Positions 30,702 to 40,901 of a stretch of DNA of 64,000 nt are shown piece after piece. The stretch is taken from the NCBI GenBank assembly GCA_964017065.1, contig OZ024786.1, forward strand, positions 7,507,047 to 7,571,046, read 5' to 3'. Made by a program: the position numbers and the translations under genes. Source of the DNA: Haliclona indistincta (lineage: Eukaryota > Porifera > Demospongiae > Haplosclerida > Chalinidae). The notes under the pieces were generated by a model. It saw nothing but the letters and a program-made list of their open reading frames with translations, was not told the DNA's origin and made no database searches. Numbering within the stretch: the first letter of the stretch is position 1; each line of letters starts with the position of its first letter.

Positions 30702-31538
30702 ATGGGTGTGATGCATATTGCAGTCTTTCTTAGCGCTGTATTCCTGGCAGCTTCAGCTGCTAAGCTTCCAATGAAGCACACAAGCGATTACTTGACAGAA
30801 CTAGACCGCCAAGTGGAAGAGTCGAGGGTAAATTTCCCTCCAAGTTGCACTCCTTTCTACCCCTCAATGATTGCTACTAAACCCAGTGGTTCTATTGACG
30901 CGCTTCCTTTCACTCACGGAATCTGTGTTAGCTTGTACACCGGTCATTTTGTCGTAGTCCAATATGGCGCTTATCCAACATTTAACATTTACTATGGATC
31001 TGGTTTAAAATTAAGAGAAGTTTCCTACCCTGCGCCATTTGGTTTTAAGACCGACTGTGTGTTCACTAGGACCAACATCTACATCGCTGACGTCACTTTC
31101 AAAAAAATTTTGAAATACTCGGCAAGTGGAGTCTACCAAGGTGAATTCGCAATTGGTTCAGCTTTCTTCAGAATGACATCTGGTGGAGATTATCTATACT
31201 CTACTATATTCTTAACCAAGTTGGTAGAAGTCTACAACCTTCAAACTCGTATTAGAGAATTAACCTTTGAGATAACCTCACCAATCATACATGGAATATC
31301 TATGGACACGAACAGACACCTTTACATCACTACATTGTCCAATGTTGTCGAAAAATACGAACACAACGGACATAAAATTGGAGAAATGAGATCCAAGGAC
31401 CTAATTTTTGGAGATGGAATAACAATCGATGGCAGTAACAACACCATCATTGCAGATCATGCTGATCGAGTTGTCATCTATGATCAAAGCAACCTTTTGA
31501 TTAAGAAACTTTGGCCAGTTCCTAGCTCTCCCAAATGA
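30702..31538 (+). CDS. Secreted beta-propeller-like protein with late frameshift
   Basis: The ATG at 30702 begins a signal peptide (MGVMHIAVFLSAVFLAASAA). The mature part has repeated blade-like strands: GICVSLYTGHFVVVQYG, TNIYIADVTFKKILKYSASG, DTNRHLYITTLSNVVEKYEH and GDGITIDGSNNTIIADHADR. This resembles NHL/SMP-30-type propellers. The frame stops at 31538 after VPSSPK. A +1 shift near 31515 would continue LALPNDVAVSAFCRHLYVSS then WGSAKVLIF and a stop, which is a proper final blade. So the gene carries a one-base indel, or the sequence has an error. Extracellular; ligand unknown. The palindromic MITE begins about 100 bp downstream. Confidence 0.6.
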   Translation: MGVMHIAVFLSAVFLAASAAKLPMKHTSDYLTELDRQVEESRVNFPPSCTPFYPSMIATKPSGSIDALPFTHGICVSLYTGHFVVVQYGAYPTFNIYYGSGLKLREVSYPAPFGFKTDCVFTRTNIYIADVTFKKILKYSASGVYQGEFAIGSAFFRMTSGGDYLYSTIFLTKLVEVYNLQTRIRELTFEITSPIIHGISMDTNRHLYITTLSNVVEKYEHNGHKIGEMRSKDLIFGDGITIDGSNNTIIADHADRVVIYDQSNLLIKKLWPVPSSPK

Positions 31539-31642
31539 TGTGGCTGTCAGTGCTTTCTGCCGTCATCTGTACGTGTCTTCATGGGGCAGTGCTAAGGTGC
31601 TCATTTTTTGAAAGCACCACTGAGCTCAATAATATAAAGAAA

Positions 31643-32029
31643 TAAAAAGATTTCTAACGAAATCAAAAGGATGTAGGGATAAAGAAATCTGCTACTAGTC
31701 CACAGCGTAAACCAACAAGGAGCAAGCATGGAATGGTAACATAATTGACTTGCTAACAGACCATAGATCCCTACATCAATGGCTGTAAATAAGATTTTGA
31801 CTCTATACAATATTTGTTCACAAGCTAAATTTAATTCAATGCACGTCAGGTATCAGTCAATAGCAACTAGCAGAACTGCTGTATAGTCAGCCACTGATGT
31901 AGGATCTATGGTCTGTTAGCAAGTCAATCGTGTTACCATTCCATGCTTGCTCCTTGTTGGTTTACGCTGTGGACCAGTAGCAGATTTCTTTATCCCTACA
32001 TCCTTTTGATTTCGTTAGAAATCTTTTTA
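31643..32029. mobile_element. Palindromic MITE, copy C
   Basis: Begins TAAAAAGATTTCTAACGAAA and ends with its inverse. Arms share ATAGATCCCTACATCAATGG and GGATGTAGGGATAAAGAAAT. It is slightly diverged from copies A and B. It lies just 3' of the propeller gene. Confidence 0.88.
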
Positions 32030-32203
32030 TTTCTTGTGTAACTTGTTATGTGCAGTCTTTGCAAACAAAATTCTCAGGAATAACAGTCAGCTCTCTGCCA
32101 TTAGTGAATTGTTGCAAATCCTTCTTGGTTAAACATATTGTGCCATGCCTTATCCAATACTTTTTGGTTTTGGTTGTGTTGATTGCATTGTCATTATCAA
32201 TAT

Positions 32204-33031
32204 CTAATAATACGGTGATTGCACGGAGTTTATACGGAGCATCGTATCTGCGTACCGTTTAAAGTGTTCCCACATCGGTAGTAAACGGTATCCGTGTTTT
32301 AAACAAACGGCAGCCCGTGTTTCCCCCGTTATTGCACAAACACGGCAACTGTTCGATGGAAGTACGTTCTCCACCTTCCTGCACTGTTTTCCCTGTGTTG
32401 CCATCAACAGTCTGCTAGTCGAATCAGCAATAACAGCATCCTGCTTCACAAGTCCTGGCCTGACGTCCACCTCATCGTGCAACTTCAGGACTTTAGCATT
32501 TACACTGATCCATGTGTCTTGGTCCAAACTTTGCAGATTTTCCAGTTTAAAAATCGTAGGCTCGGCAAGCAGCCTTGTAGAAGTACGCGGTACGTCATTA
32601 TTTGCCGTGATATTTTTCGGAGATTTCCTGATCCGAGCGTTGTCTTTGATGATAACTTCGTATTCATGAGTATAGTCGGAGAGTTGCTCTTTACAGCCGT
32701 CTAAAAGAACAGGTTCCTCATTCTTGCAAAAATCAGACAATGCCTCTTGCTTCTTATCAGAAAAACCTACCAACCTTTTGCCACCCGAAGAATCATTAAG
32801 TCTACCATGGAAAAAACTACCATTGACCATTTCTGATGACAGCATTGCAACCAGTCCATTTATTCGTGCTAACTTGCACGGAGTAAGACATTTCAGTTCT
32901 TTGAACTTGATCACTTGTACTAAATCGACTTCTCGTTGACTCTTTTTTGATCGATCTTCCATAACCTCCACACTGACTGCAACTAAAGTTACTCCAGCAT
33001 TGCTGTATCTTTTAACTGTAGCGATGCGCAT
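32204..33031 (-). CDS. OB-fold-type protein, probably transposon-derived (275 aa)
   Basis: The ATG at 33031 (MRIATVKRYSNAG) opens 275 codons. Residues about 30-65 contain VDLVQVIKFKELKCLTPCK. A first OB-like segment spans about 75-145 (HGRLNDSSGGKRLVGFSDKK ... DYTHEYEVIIKDNARI). A second follows LQSLDQDTWISVNAKVLKLH and DEVDVRPGLVKQDAVIADST. The strand pattern resembles RPA-like single-strand-binding folds seen in mobile-element proteins of sponges. The second fold degenerates after IADSTS and the tail looks out of frame, so it may be truncated. DNA binding is inference. A 5' extension to 33217 is open but lacks an ATG context and overlaps the terminal-repeat fragment at 33.07 kb. Confidence 0.5.
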   Translation of the reverse strand: MRIATVKRYSNAGVTLVAVSVEVMEDRSKKSQREVDLVQVIKFKELKCLTPCKLARINGLVAMLSSEMVNGSFFHGRLNDSSGGKRLVGFSDKKQEALSDFCKNEEPVLLDGCKEQLSDYTHEYEVIIKDNARIRKSPKNITANNDVPRTSTRLLAEPTIFKLENLQSLDQDTWISVNAKVLKLHDEVDVRPGLVKQDAVIADSTSRLLMATQGKQCRKVENVLPSNSCRVCAITGETRAAVCLKHGYRLLPMWEHFKRYADTMLRINSVQSPYY

Positions 33032-33064
33032 GCGCACAACCGAACTACCTATCACATAACGATA

Positions 33065-33235
33065 GTATACAATGGAACCCCTCTTAGAGGACACCCATCT
33101 ATAATAGACAAATACTGTATCCCAAATAATTACAATCCACATGGCATAATGTATAATAAATCCGAGCAGGGGACACCCTCTATAATGTATAATGCCAGAC
33201 GAAATTGTTGGTCCCACTGAATGGTGTCCGCCTCA
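33065..33235. mobile_element. Partial pogo-type MITE
   Basis: ATGGAACCCCTCTTAGAGGA then CACC, an internal GGGGACACCCTCTATAATG, and TTGTTGGTCCCACTGAATGG then TGTCCGCCTC. Related to the fragment at 16.9 kb. The two opposed GGACACC blocks suggest both subterminal regions of a short element. Confidence 0.5.
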
Positions 33236-33627
33236 GAAAAGTGAAGGCAAACGTTTAATTAGTGTGCCGTTTTCTGTAAAATTCTCCTATCGAGTTTTTC
33301 ATGAAGCACTATCTAACACTGCAAAATTTCTCTCTGGAGAGACATTAGTGGTTGCTTGGTACACTAGCTGTATCTTCAATAAGTTATTGATCAGCAACTA
33401 ATGTCAGTTGTCAGTTGTATGTTGTAGCTGCACGCGTCTTCGACAACGGAACTTTTGCTCGACAGGTGCGCTGATCTAAGCTCTTCTACTGATAGCGCTG
33501 TACGCTGGCTTACCTGCATACAGCTAAGCTGCAGTTAAGCGTTGCTGTCTGTGTTCCTGGGCTTGTTATTGACGCTACAAGCGCTTGTAAGATAAGTCAC
33601 CACAATAACATTATTACAACAACATAT

Positions 33628-33771
33628 CAATACACGAAAGCACTACACTACTGATGAGGTAGTTGGCATGCTTGATGATGATGATGATGATCTTGATGAG
33701 CCAATGATGCAAGGCAGTGACGACGAATTTAGTGATCTAGAAGTGGAAGAAGATAACAGTATTATTGTAGT
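33628..33771 (+). pseudogene. piggyBac-type transposase N-terminal remnant
   Basis: The plus strand reads INTRKHYTTDEVVGMLDDDD then DDLDEPMMQGSDDEFSDLEV and EEDN. An acidic, Asp-rich N-terminus of this form is typical of piggyBac transposases (known family trait). The rest of the gene is absent and tandem repeats follow at once. The GAT codon run may have expanded. Confidence 0.4.
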
Positions 33772-33826
33772 ATGCATTAGTAATGGTTTCTATTTTGCAC
33801 ATTACATTTCAGATTTTTCTCTCGAC

Positions 33827-33902
33827 ATGGCACGCTATGCACACTAGGCACGCTATGCACTCTAGGCACTCTAGGCACACCAGGCACTCTAGGCACTCTC
33901 GT
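33827..33902. repeat. Minisatellite, about 10-bp units
   Basis: Head-to-tail variants of GGCACTCTA and GGCACGCTATGCAC. No coding role seen. Confidence 0.85.
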
Positions 33903-34640
33903 TGTGTATGGTCAATGACCAAGTAAAAATCTAAAGTAAGATTTTACAACATCCTACAACAAACACAATTTTACAACAAACAATTAGACCACCATAGAAA
34001 TTAAATGCTTAGAGTAATGTTTAGTAAACTCAAATTGAAATTGAAATAGATATCAGACGGTAGCACCTGATGAAAAAGAGTATTAGAACAACCAAATACA
34101 CAATATTTGAACAATAATTCATACCTTGCAAACTGTTACCTTGCAAGATTTCCTCTGCCATCCTCTGCCGAATCCGAGGCATATCCTTCTGCTGTAAAAC
34201 AGTGAGTCAGTGCTGTGTAGATATCAGATCACTCACTTGTTGGAACAGAAACGGTTTTACGTTAACTATGTGACGAGCATACTGTACGTACAAAAGATAA
34301 GAATGAATTTAGTGTATATAGTGAGGGTAGCTGGAACATGAGGTCCCACACTACAGTTGAATCCTACCAGCCTGAGCACCAGACACACTAAACACTAACA
34401 CAATGTACAGCTGGCACGCAAGTACACACACACACATGCACAGCGTACCATACTAGTACACACACTCTCGATTGTGTTCGTGATGGCACGTGGTCAACAA
34501 CCTTTTAAAATTCAATACAGGGTTTATACTCATGCAAAGCCAATAATGAATAAGAATAGTTCACTGCAATAGTAAATACATTGAACAACTTTGAACAACT
34601 CCGATGGCTTGTAAGCAGTGACTGGGAGGGCGTCTGCGTT
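33903..34640. other. No gene recognised
   Basis: AT-rich spacer. A short TACACACA/CACACATGCAC-rich stretch lies near 34420. Nothing else. Confidence 0.35.
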
Positions 34641-35560
34641 GAACTGAGGTAGACCTGCTAGCCTAAACCCAGACACTGCCCACTCCGGCTAGAATTGCTT
34701 CCACATCTGTGATAGTAGCTCTGCGAAGTCAGCTTTTTTAATAACCAGTTATTCACGACGTGTGAAACTACTGACTCCCAAATGCACTTGAGGTGGTTGA
34801 ATACTCCCATATCTAGTGGTTGCAATAGATGGGTTGTATGAGGAGGCAGTTTTAGCATGTGTACCCATTCCCTTGAGCTATCTTGCGAACTCGATAGCCT
34901 ATATGCGACTTGTGCCCATCTAATAGGATTAGAACTGGTTGTTCTGTTGCTAATGACAGCAAAATGATTGATTATAGCCAGGCGTTACTGTCCACCCACC
35001 CATTTTCTGTTCCAAGCGGACCACCAATCATGTGATATGGTGAGATTCTGGATCCCTTATAGAGAACATAAAGTGGTATCACTTGTCCTGATGCAGACAC
35101 ACAGGTTTTTGTACGTCTATCGTACACAGAATCATCATATGTAACTACATAGCATGTACTGAGGTTGATCTTTACAAGTTGTTGCAGCTTAGGAATTACG
35201 TCTATATTGATTCATTGATGGCTTCTTTGTCTCCTTCAAACACTCTTGTGACACAGTCACCTTAGTTCCATCACTGTTTAGTTGTTGGTGGAGCCGTTTA
35301 GGTCTCTTAAGCCTGAGAGGATTTTGTTTTAATTCAGACACAGAAGTACCTCTTGAAGGTAAATCAGTGGGATTGTCAACTGTTGATAGAGTTCACCAAT
35401 GTTGAACAGAAATACACAGTTCCATTGCAAGCCAAGCATTTTACGTATTCCATTTTCATCGCAGTGTTTTGTCCAAGAGAATCCGATTGGTCTTAATCAC
35501 CGACTTGCAACATGCTCTGCTACAGATGCATTAGGCCGAGGCTGATGCTTAGATTTTGGT
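34640..35560 (-). pseudogene. pogo/Tigger-type transposase pseudogene
   Basis: The minus strand contains, through stops and shifts, CVSASGQVIPLYVLYKGSRI, GGPLGTENGWVDS, PVLILLDGHKSHIGYRVRKI and LPPHTTHLLQPLDMGVFNHL. These match, in order, the catalytic core of the intact transposase at 20-22 kb (CVSASGQCISPYVVYTGQR, LLILDGHASHVS, HILQPLDVSVF), though from a different subfamily. At least two in-frame stops and one shift make it non-functional. The HTH region is not recognisable. Confidence 0.75.
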
Positions 35561-35879
35561 TTAGATGAGGTCTCTTTTATCTTGACATGGTCTTAAATAG
35601 TTTGTGCCATATTGAGCCAAAAGATGTTCTACCAATTGAGACACTGTGTCAAAGCCTGATGCGGCGAATCGCTTACTTTGGCATACACTTTGATCAGTGA
35701 CTACCCAAGCTGAGACATGTATTAGTAGCCATAGCATTGAAGGGTTGTTATTGTAATGGATAACCACTGTACTGAAACACACACTATATAGAGATTAGCT
35801 GATGATAGTCACATTAAAGCAGATCCAACAGGTTATATTTATTGAAGACAGCGAATCGCTTGTTCTCTGTTGATAGCGA

Positions 35880-36002
35880 CAATTGTCTTGTGTATCGGTG
35901 AAATCGCTTTTTCTTCACTAGCCGTGTAATATCGAGTTGTCGAGTTCTTTTAGTAGTCTCGTCCTGGAACTTAAAAAGTGGACCTGGAGTCAACCCTCGC
36001 AA
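35880..36002 (-). pseudogene. Possible tyrosine-recombinase (DIRS-like) fragment
   Basis: The reading LTPGPLFKFQDETTKRTRQ resembles the GPLF-x-F-x-D-G...L-T-R segment upstream of the catalytic HxxR of DIRS-type tyrosine recombinases. The catalytic residues are absent and the frame degenerates, so this is tentative. Confidence 0.3.
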
Positions 36003-37099
36003 AACATTATAGCTTTTGATGCATCATCGTAAAACCATTCATGTGCAGACACATTCAGTGAGGATTTATCGCAGGTAAAGATTCTTTTTGAGTTGACGAT
36101 TATGTGTCAACCTTTTTATGTGCTCTGTAGTGGGTGGTATAGAATAGCAGCCATTATCATGATCAGTAGAAGATACAAGACTATCTCAAATCTACATCGT
36201 ACAGGAAAAGATTACAGCAAAACTTCTCAATTTCTTCTTTAGTACTGATTTACAGGATGAGGATCAAATTTGATAATTTATTTATCTTTACTACATTATT
36301 TATTTTCTTCTTAATATAAGATCAGTGACAAGAAGAATCTCTAATTTTCTATTTTTCTCAGCCTGATTTTCTAAGGAAGAATCTCTAATATCTAATAGCA
36401 GAAAGTGTACAGCTAGGCAGGGTGCAGATGGTGGCTAGTTACTTCTGCCTAGGTCGTACACATTTATTTGTGAGCACAAAAACTAGCTAACGATGTTCGT
36501 ACGTGCGCTATAGCAGGCCCAACAATGCAAAACTATTAGCCAAATTCTTCAACTAGTGATGATCTGTAATGCTGTCAACAATATTACACACCAACCCTAA
36601 CTGAACAAACAGCTACTATTGTATTAAGTCATTCCTTTTCTTGACTTTGAGGAGTACGAGAGCTTGATATCTGGTGTTAGGTGAATTAGAGCTTATACAA
36701 GTATACAATCAGCTTACCTTGTACGGCATATTTTCTATCCATTCCTTTTCCTGTTATAATGTAATTTTTAGTTTGAAATTACTATGGTTGAACTTACTGA
36801 TTTTGTCAATGTCATATCCTGTAGAAATTAAAATAGAAAACCTGACCTGACTTTATGTATGACTATATCTCCTATACATGCTCAATCATACTGGTGTTAC
36901 AACTGTTTGCACATTTGAGACTAACCGGAATTGGGTGCTTGACGAGGGGAAGCCATGCCAAATTTTCTTTAGGAGTCGGAAAACAAGTTGAACCATACTC
37001 AAAGTCAGTCTATGGAATAGCGAGAGAAACAGACAAAGGTATTGAGCACAGGTCACCCCTTACCATTCTTGAATCTGCTAGCTTCCCTTACTTGAACAT
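36003..37099. other. No gene recognised
   Basis: AT-rich DNA before the hAT transposon. Short open frames have no supportable motif. Confidence 0.35.
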
Positions 37100-39911
37100 C
37101 AGGGCTGTCAAGTTCTGGAATTGAAAATGAGTGAGACTAATTATTATTCATTTATTCATGAAAAGGTGTGGTTTATGACGTAATAAAGGCGTGGCTCATT
37201 GTTTATTACTTGCTTTGTGCAGGTGTAAGTTTACAAGATACTTTGTGACGAAATGAAGAACTTATGAAAGTAAAAGAAATATAGTAGAAAAACACTAGAG
37301 AAACAATGATAGTGAAACCTATGACTTTTCAGTTCTATGTTCCTTATTGTATTCCCAAGTAACAGTCTTGGATTTTTTAACTACATCAACTGTTGGCTCA
37401 TATTTATAGCAAGGCTCTTCACAAGCCATCTTAACAGTTAAAATACTAGAAAGTGTGCCATCAAGGCTAAGTGAATTTCTTGAGTCTGTTTTGTTTTGGC
37501 GAATTAAGGAGAACACACGTTCTTCATCCGCATTCGAATGTGGAATAGTCAGCACAAGTTTGGCTACTTTAGATAGCATGAAAAACCTAGGCTGACTAGT
37601 AACAGAATCCTTGAGAGTGCCAAGGTATCCCCACAAAATATCCATCCTGTGATATTCAACTTCATCTTTTTCTAATACTTTAGCACTATTCCACACATGT
37701 AGAGGAATTATAGTATCTTGAATAGTCTGGTAGTCACAAAATTCAGAGTAGAGCTGCTCTTGAGATTGAATACTTGAAAAAGGTAATAGGCGATTGAAGC
37801 GCTGTACAAAATACGAAACATGAGAAAAATCTGCTTCAAGTCTGTTTGTCATGTTAACAAAAGCTGAACTTTGAAGTAACTCATCATTGAAAGGTAAATG
37901 GCTAAGAGCATATGAAGATGCCGACTCAAAAAATGCCCGAGCTCCTTTCATTAACTTAGTAATAGCACTAGGTGCTATATCACCTTCATCAAGCAACTTC
38001 ATCATTTTGCTCCTAGTAAACATACCTAGATAGAGCTTGTGATCTGGCAGTTGGTTGGGCCTGGAGAAATCGGTTTTTATTATATCTGGACCTACTGCAA
38101 CAATTTCTTGAGGATCAACAAATCTGCTAAAAAGGCTCTTTAAAAAAGCTTTCATACTAGAATCAAGCAAGTAAATTACTGGCTCTTGTCGTTGAAGTAA
38201 CAAATTCAACTTAGTAAACAGAGGAATCACTGACTGTAAGAATAGTAGATATATTTCTGTCATAGGGTTAGAGAAAGCTTTTTGTAACCTTTTAAAACGA
38301 GGTTTTGACTCATCGTTCGATTTAAAGTAGCTAACCAAGCTGTTATATAGTGCAAGAATACGAGTAATAGTTTGCTCAAGACTAAGCCAGCGAGTAGAAA
38401 CGTGTTTTAATATATCTTTATATGTCGTATCGCACAATAAGCAGAACTCAGCAAGACTAGCTTTTCGTTTTGTGCTTTTGTCGAACCAATAAGACACATC
38501 AACAGCTAAATCTTCTACGTCAAATCCTGTTTCTTTTGAGAAGGATGTAGCTGCTTTGGAGCAGGTATTGTGTATAATGTGGCAAGGGCAGCCAATCACA
38601 TACACTTCTGGGTGTTTCGTACGAAGTCTAGAAGATAAAGAATTTCTTACGCCCAAGTTAACAGAGGTATTATCAACAGAAAGGGACACACAATTTGTCC
38701 ATGGAATTGCATATTTACTCAGAACGGAATCCATTTTGTTAAAAATAACTTCAGCTGTAGCAGCTCCTGTTCCTGTTGTAGTGCACATGTCAAGAAACTT
38801 GTGCTTGATTCTGTCAGTATCAAATAGTTTAACAGTAACAGGATTCATTTTTTCTTGACCAGTATCGTTTGATCCATCGATGGATACACTATATGGCTGA
38901 TCTTTCATCATCTCCACTAATTCATTTTGGTAGTATGGTTTTAATGCCCCATTCAAAATGCAAGTAATTTTTGTTTTGCAAGAACTATAGGCTTTAGCAA
39001 TTTCTGAATCCGGGAAAATCTCTTTAAACAGTGGACTTAAATGATCAGCAAAAGCCAATGGTATGTTATGCTTAGCAATAGCAGCTGTGACTTTTACTTC
39101 TGCCCTCCTCACCTTGGCTTCTAGTGGATTCATGGAAGAACTTGACAAAGAACTAGTAGTCGGAAAAAAACTCTGCATTCTTGAGGTACCTTGCATATCT
39201 TTAACTTTTTTCCTGTGCCCATCAGATGCCATATGTCGTTCGATATCTCTTCGGCCTTGATGTGCACACGATCGTTCCACTCGGCAAAGAGAGCACCAAA
39301 AGTAATTTTTTGTAGTGCCTTTTGTAATGCACGGCCACTGTTTGCTCCAGTCACGATTGAAAACTGTCAAGTATCTTGCTGCACCAGACATTCTTCGTGA
39401 ACTGACCGACTTGACCTGGGAATGCTCTTGATCATTGTCACTGTCAGCACTGTCACAACTTTCTTCCTCATCTGCCTCTCGCTTTCATCTGCCTCTGTTT
39501 CATGATGATGGTTGGGTCAACTGTAAAGGCAAGTCACTGACAAGAATGTTCAGCTTATTGGCGATGGCGATGTAGACAGCTTATTGGCGATGTATAGCAG
39601 GTCAGTCGATATAGTCTAACAGAATTACAGAAAAACACCAAGAGAAACAGCGCAGCACTGACACTGGAGCAGCTGACTAATCATGAATATAATAACAAAT
39701 GGGTGTAAATCTGTTTTTGGTTTACAGCTTTAGTGTTAGTTTGTGTTGTGCAATGTCTGTGGCTATAGAATCAGCTGAAAGAAGGTGTGGCTTGAGCATA
39801 AAGCTGTAAATGCGTGAGATATTCATCCTTCAATCAACATTAGCGTGTGAGCGTGAGAACAAGCTGAAATGCGTGTGTCTCACGCAGGATGCGTGAGACT
39901 TGACAGGCCTG
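37100..39911 (-). mobile_element. hAT-type DNA transposon
   Basis: The left end CAGGGCTGTCAAGT (37100) and the right end ACTTGACAGGCCTG (to 39911) form a 14-bp inverted repeat with one mismatch. The CAGGG...-type end is usual for hAT. Inner subterminal words GTGAGAC/GTCTCAC also oppose one another. The flanks TTGAACAT and ACATGTGC do not give an 8-bp target duplication, so either the duplication has decayed or an end is misjudged. The element is about 2.8 kb and holds one intact transposase gene. Confidence 0.78.
37319..39391 (-). CDS. hAT-family transposase (690 aa)
   Basis: The ATG at 39391 begins MSGAARYLTVF. Residues about 30-60 form a BED/TTF-type zinc finger (FWCSLCRVERSCAHQGRRDI then ERHMASDGH). 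The RNase-H-like core shows VSIDGSNDTGQEKMNPVTVK (about 168), VSLSVDNTSVNLGVRNSL (about 240) and HIIHNTCSKA. The hAT C-terminal dimerisation segment (about 610-660) includes LTIPHSNADEERVFSLIRQN, whose DEER carries the final catalytic Glu. There are no internal stops and the length is normal for hAT, so it may be functional or recently so. It may cut and paste its own element by binding the CAGGGCTGTC ends. Confidence 0.88.
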   Translation of the reverse strand: MSGAARYLTVFNRDWSKQWPCITKGTTKNYFWCSLCRVERSCAHQGRRDIERHMASDGHRKKVKDMQGTSRMQSFFPTTSSLSSSSMNPLEAKVRRAEVKVTAAIAKHNIPLAFADHLSPLFKEIFPDSEIAKAYSSCKTKITCILNGALKPYYQNELVEMMKDQPYSVSIDGSNDTGQEKMNPVTVKLFDTDRIKHKFLDMCTTTGTGAATAEVIFNKMDSVLSKYAIPWTNCVSLSVDNTSVNLGVRNSLSSRLRTKHPEVYVIGCPCHIIHNTCSKAATSFSKETGFDVEDLAVDVSYWFDKSTKRKASLAEFCLLCDTTYKDILKHVSTRWLSLEQTITRILALYNSLVSYFKSNDESKPRFKRLQKAFSNPMTEIYLLFLQSVIPLFTKLNLLLQRQEPVIYLLDSSMKAFLKSLFSRFVDPQEIVAVGPDIIKTDFSRPNQLPDHKLYLGMFTRSKMMKLLDEGDIAPSAITKLMKGARAFFESASSYALSHLPFNDELLQSSAFVNMTNRLEADFSHVSYFVQRFNRLLPFSSIQSQEQLYSEFCDYQTIQDTIIPLHVWNSAKVLEKDEVEYHRMDILWGYLGTLKDSVTSQPRFFMLSKVAKLVLTIPHSNADEERVFSLIRQNKTDSRNSLSLDGTLSSILTVKMACEEPCYKYEPTVDVVKKSKTVTWEYNKEHRTEKS

Positions 39912-40010
39912 ACATGTGCTCAATCACGTGACAATGACATCATAAAAATTGTAATGGTCATGCGCAATTGGAACATGTGACTCCTTCATTGTAAGGGCCA
40001 AGTTAGCAAA

Positions 40011-40901
40011 ATGGCAGCATCCCGTGAGTTTAGCTTTCTATCAATCTGTTGTTTGCTATTATGGTTGACCTCTCATTATAGCCTTGAACACTGATGACAG
40101 CTATGCCTCTGAGTGTGTCAATACACTCAGGGGTCATTTAAAAACAGGAGTGAGCGGGCAGTTTGCTAAGCGAGCAATTGGTGAGGTGATTCAAGTAGGT
40201 AGCTGCTATAATAGTTACTGTGTTGTTGCAGAATCACTTGTAAAGAAGCTCAATGACAAGAGATCTAGAGATGAGCTTGACTCACTGATGACCGCCGTCA
40301 CCACCAGTGGGTCTACACCGACCAAGTGTGTCACTATACCTCGCACATTAGACGGCAGACTACAGGTGTGTGATAATAGCAATACTGTACTAGTGTATCA
40401 GACAATGTGTGTAGGTTCTGGGTCAAAAACAATTTCCTCATGTGATCTATGTCAAGATATGGCGCTGGCCACAAGTCCAATACTGGAAGGAATTGCGTCA
40501 TGCTCAGTTCTGCCAATATGCTTTTGATTTGAAGTGTGATAACATATGTGTGAACCCCTACCACTATGAGAGGATAGAGTCTCCAGGTAGGTGTCATAAA
40601 TCTGTGGTTTATATTTGTGGTTTGCTATTATGGTTGACCTCTCTCTTGCCTCCCAGATGACAGCTATGCCGCTAATATTAGTACACTATTGCAAACACGC
40701 GATAGCCTTTTTGCTCAGCGGGCTATAGGTGAGTTGATTCGAGTAGCTAGCTGCTATAATAGTTACCGTGTTTTTGCAGAATCACTAGTTAAAAAGCTCA
40801 AGAACAAGAGTGATGAGCTTGAATCACAGTCAAAGAGAGTTTTTGCCCAAGGCGGGCAGTCTGAAGGAGCATGGCACTCACTGTCCTCTCCTATATCCTG
40901 A
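40011..40901 (+). CDS. SMAD4-like gene: one full MH1 plus a partial second MH1, no MH2
   Basis: Six exons join in frame (40011..40023, 40082..40180, 40232..40365, 40415..40586, 40657..40728, 40780..40901) with GT-AG introns of 49-70 bp, giving 203 aa. The first MH1 shows [61 protein letters not shown] and [20 protein letters not shown]. All four zinc ligands (C, C, C, H) and the DNA hairpin residues R, Q, K of GRLQ...QK are kept, so this is closest to co-SMAD MH1. Exons 5-6 repeat the MH1 start ([13 protein letters not shown]...[20 protein letters not shown]) and then run out of homology into sequence antisense to another gene. No linker or MH2 domain follows. The product could bind SMAD sites without assembling, or the gene may be dead. 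An intact SMAD4 presumably exists elsewhere. Confidence 0.82.

Noticed and set aside
31601..31810. Minus-strand hydrophobic frame resembling that at 14883-15167
   Set aside because: Both lie inside arms of the palindromic MITE.
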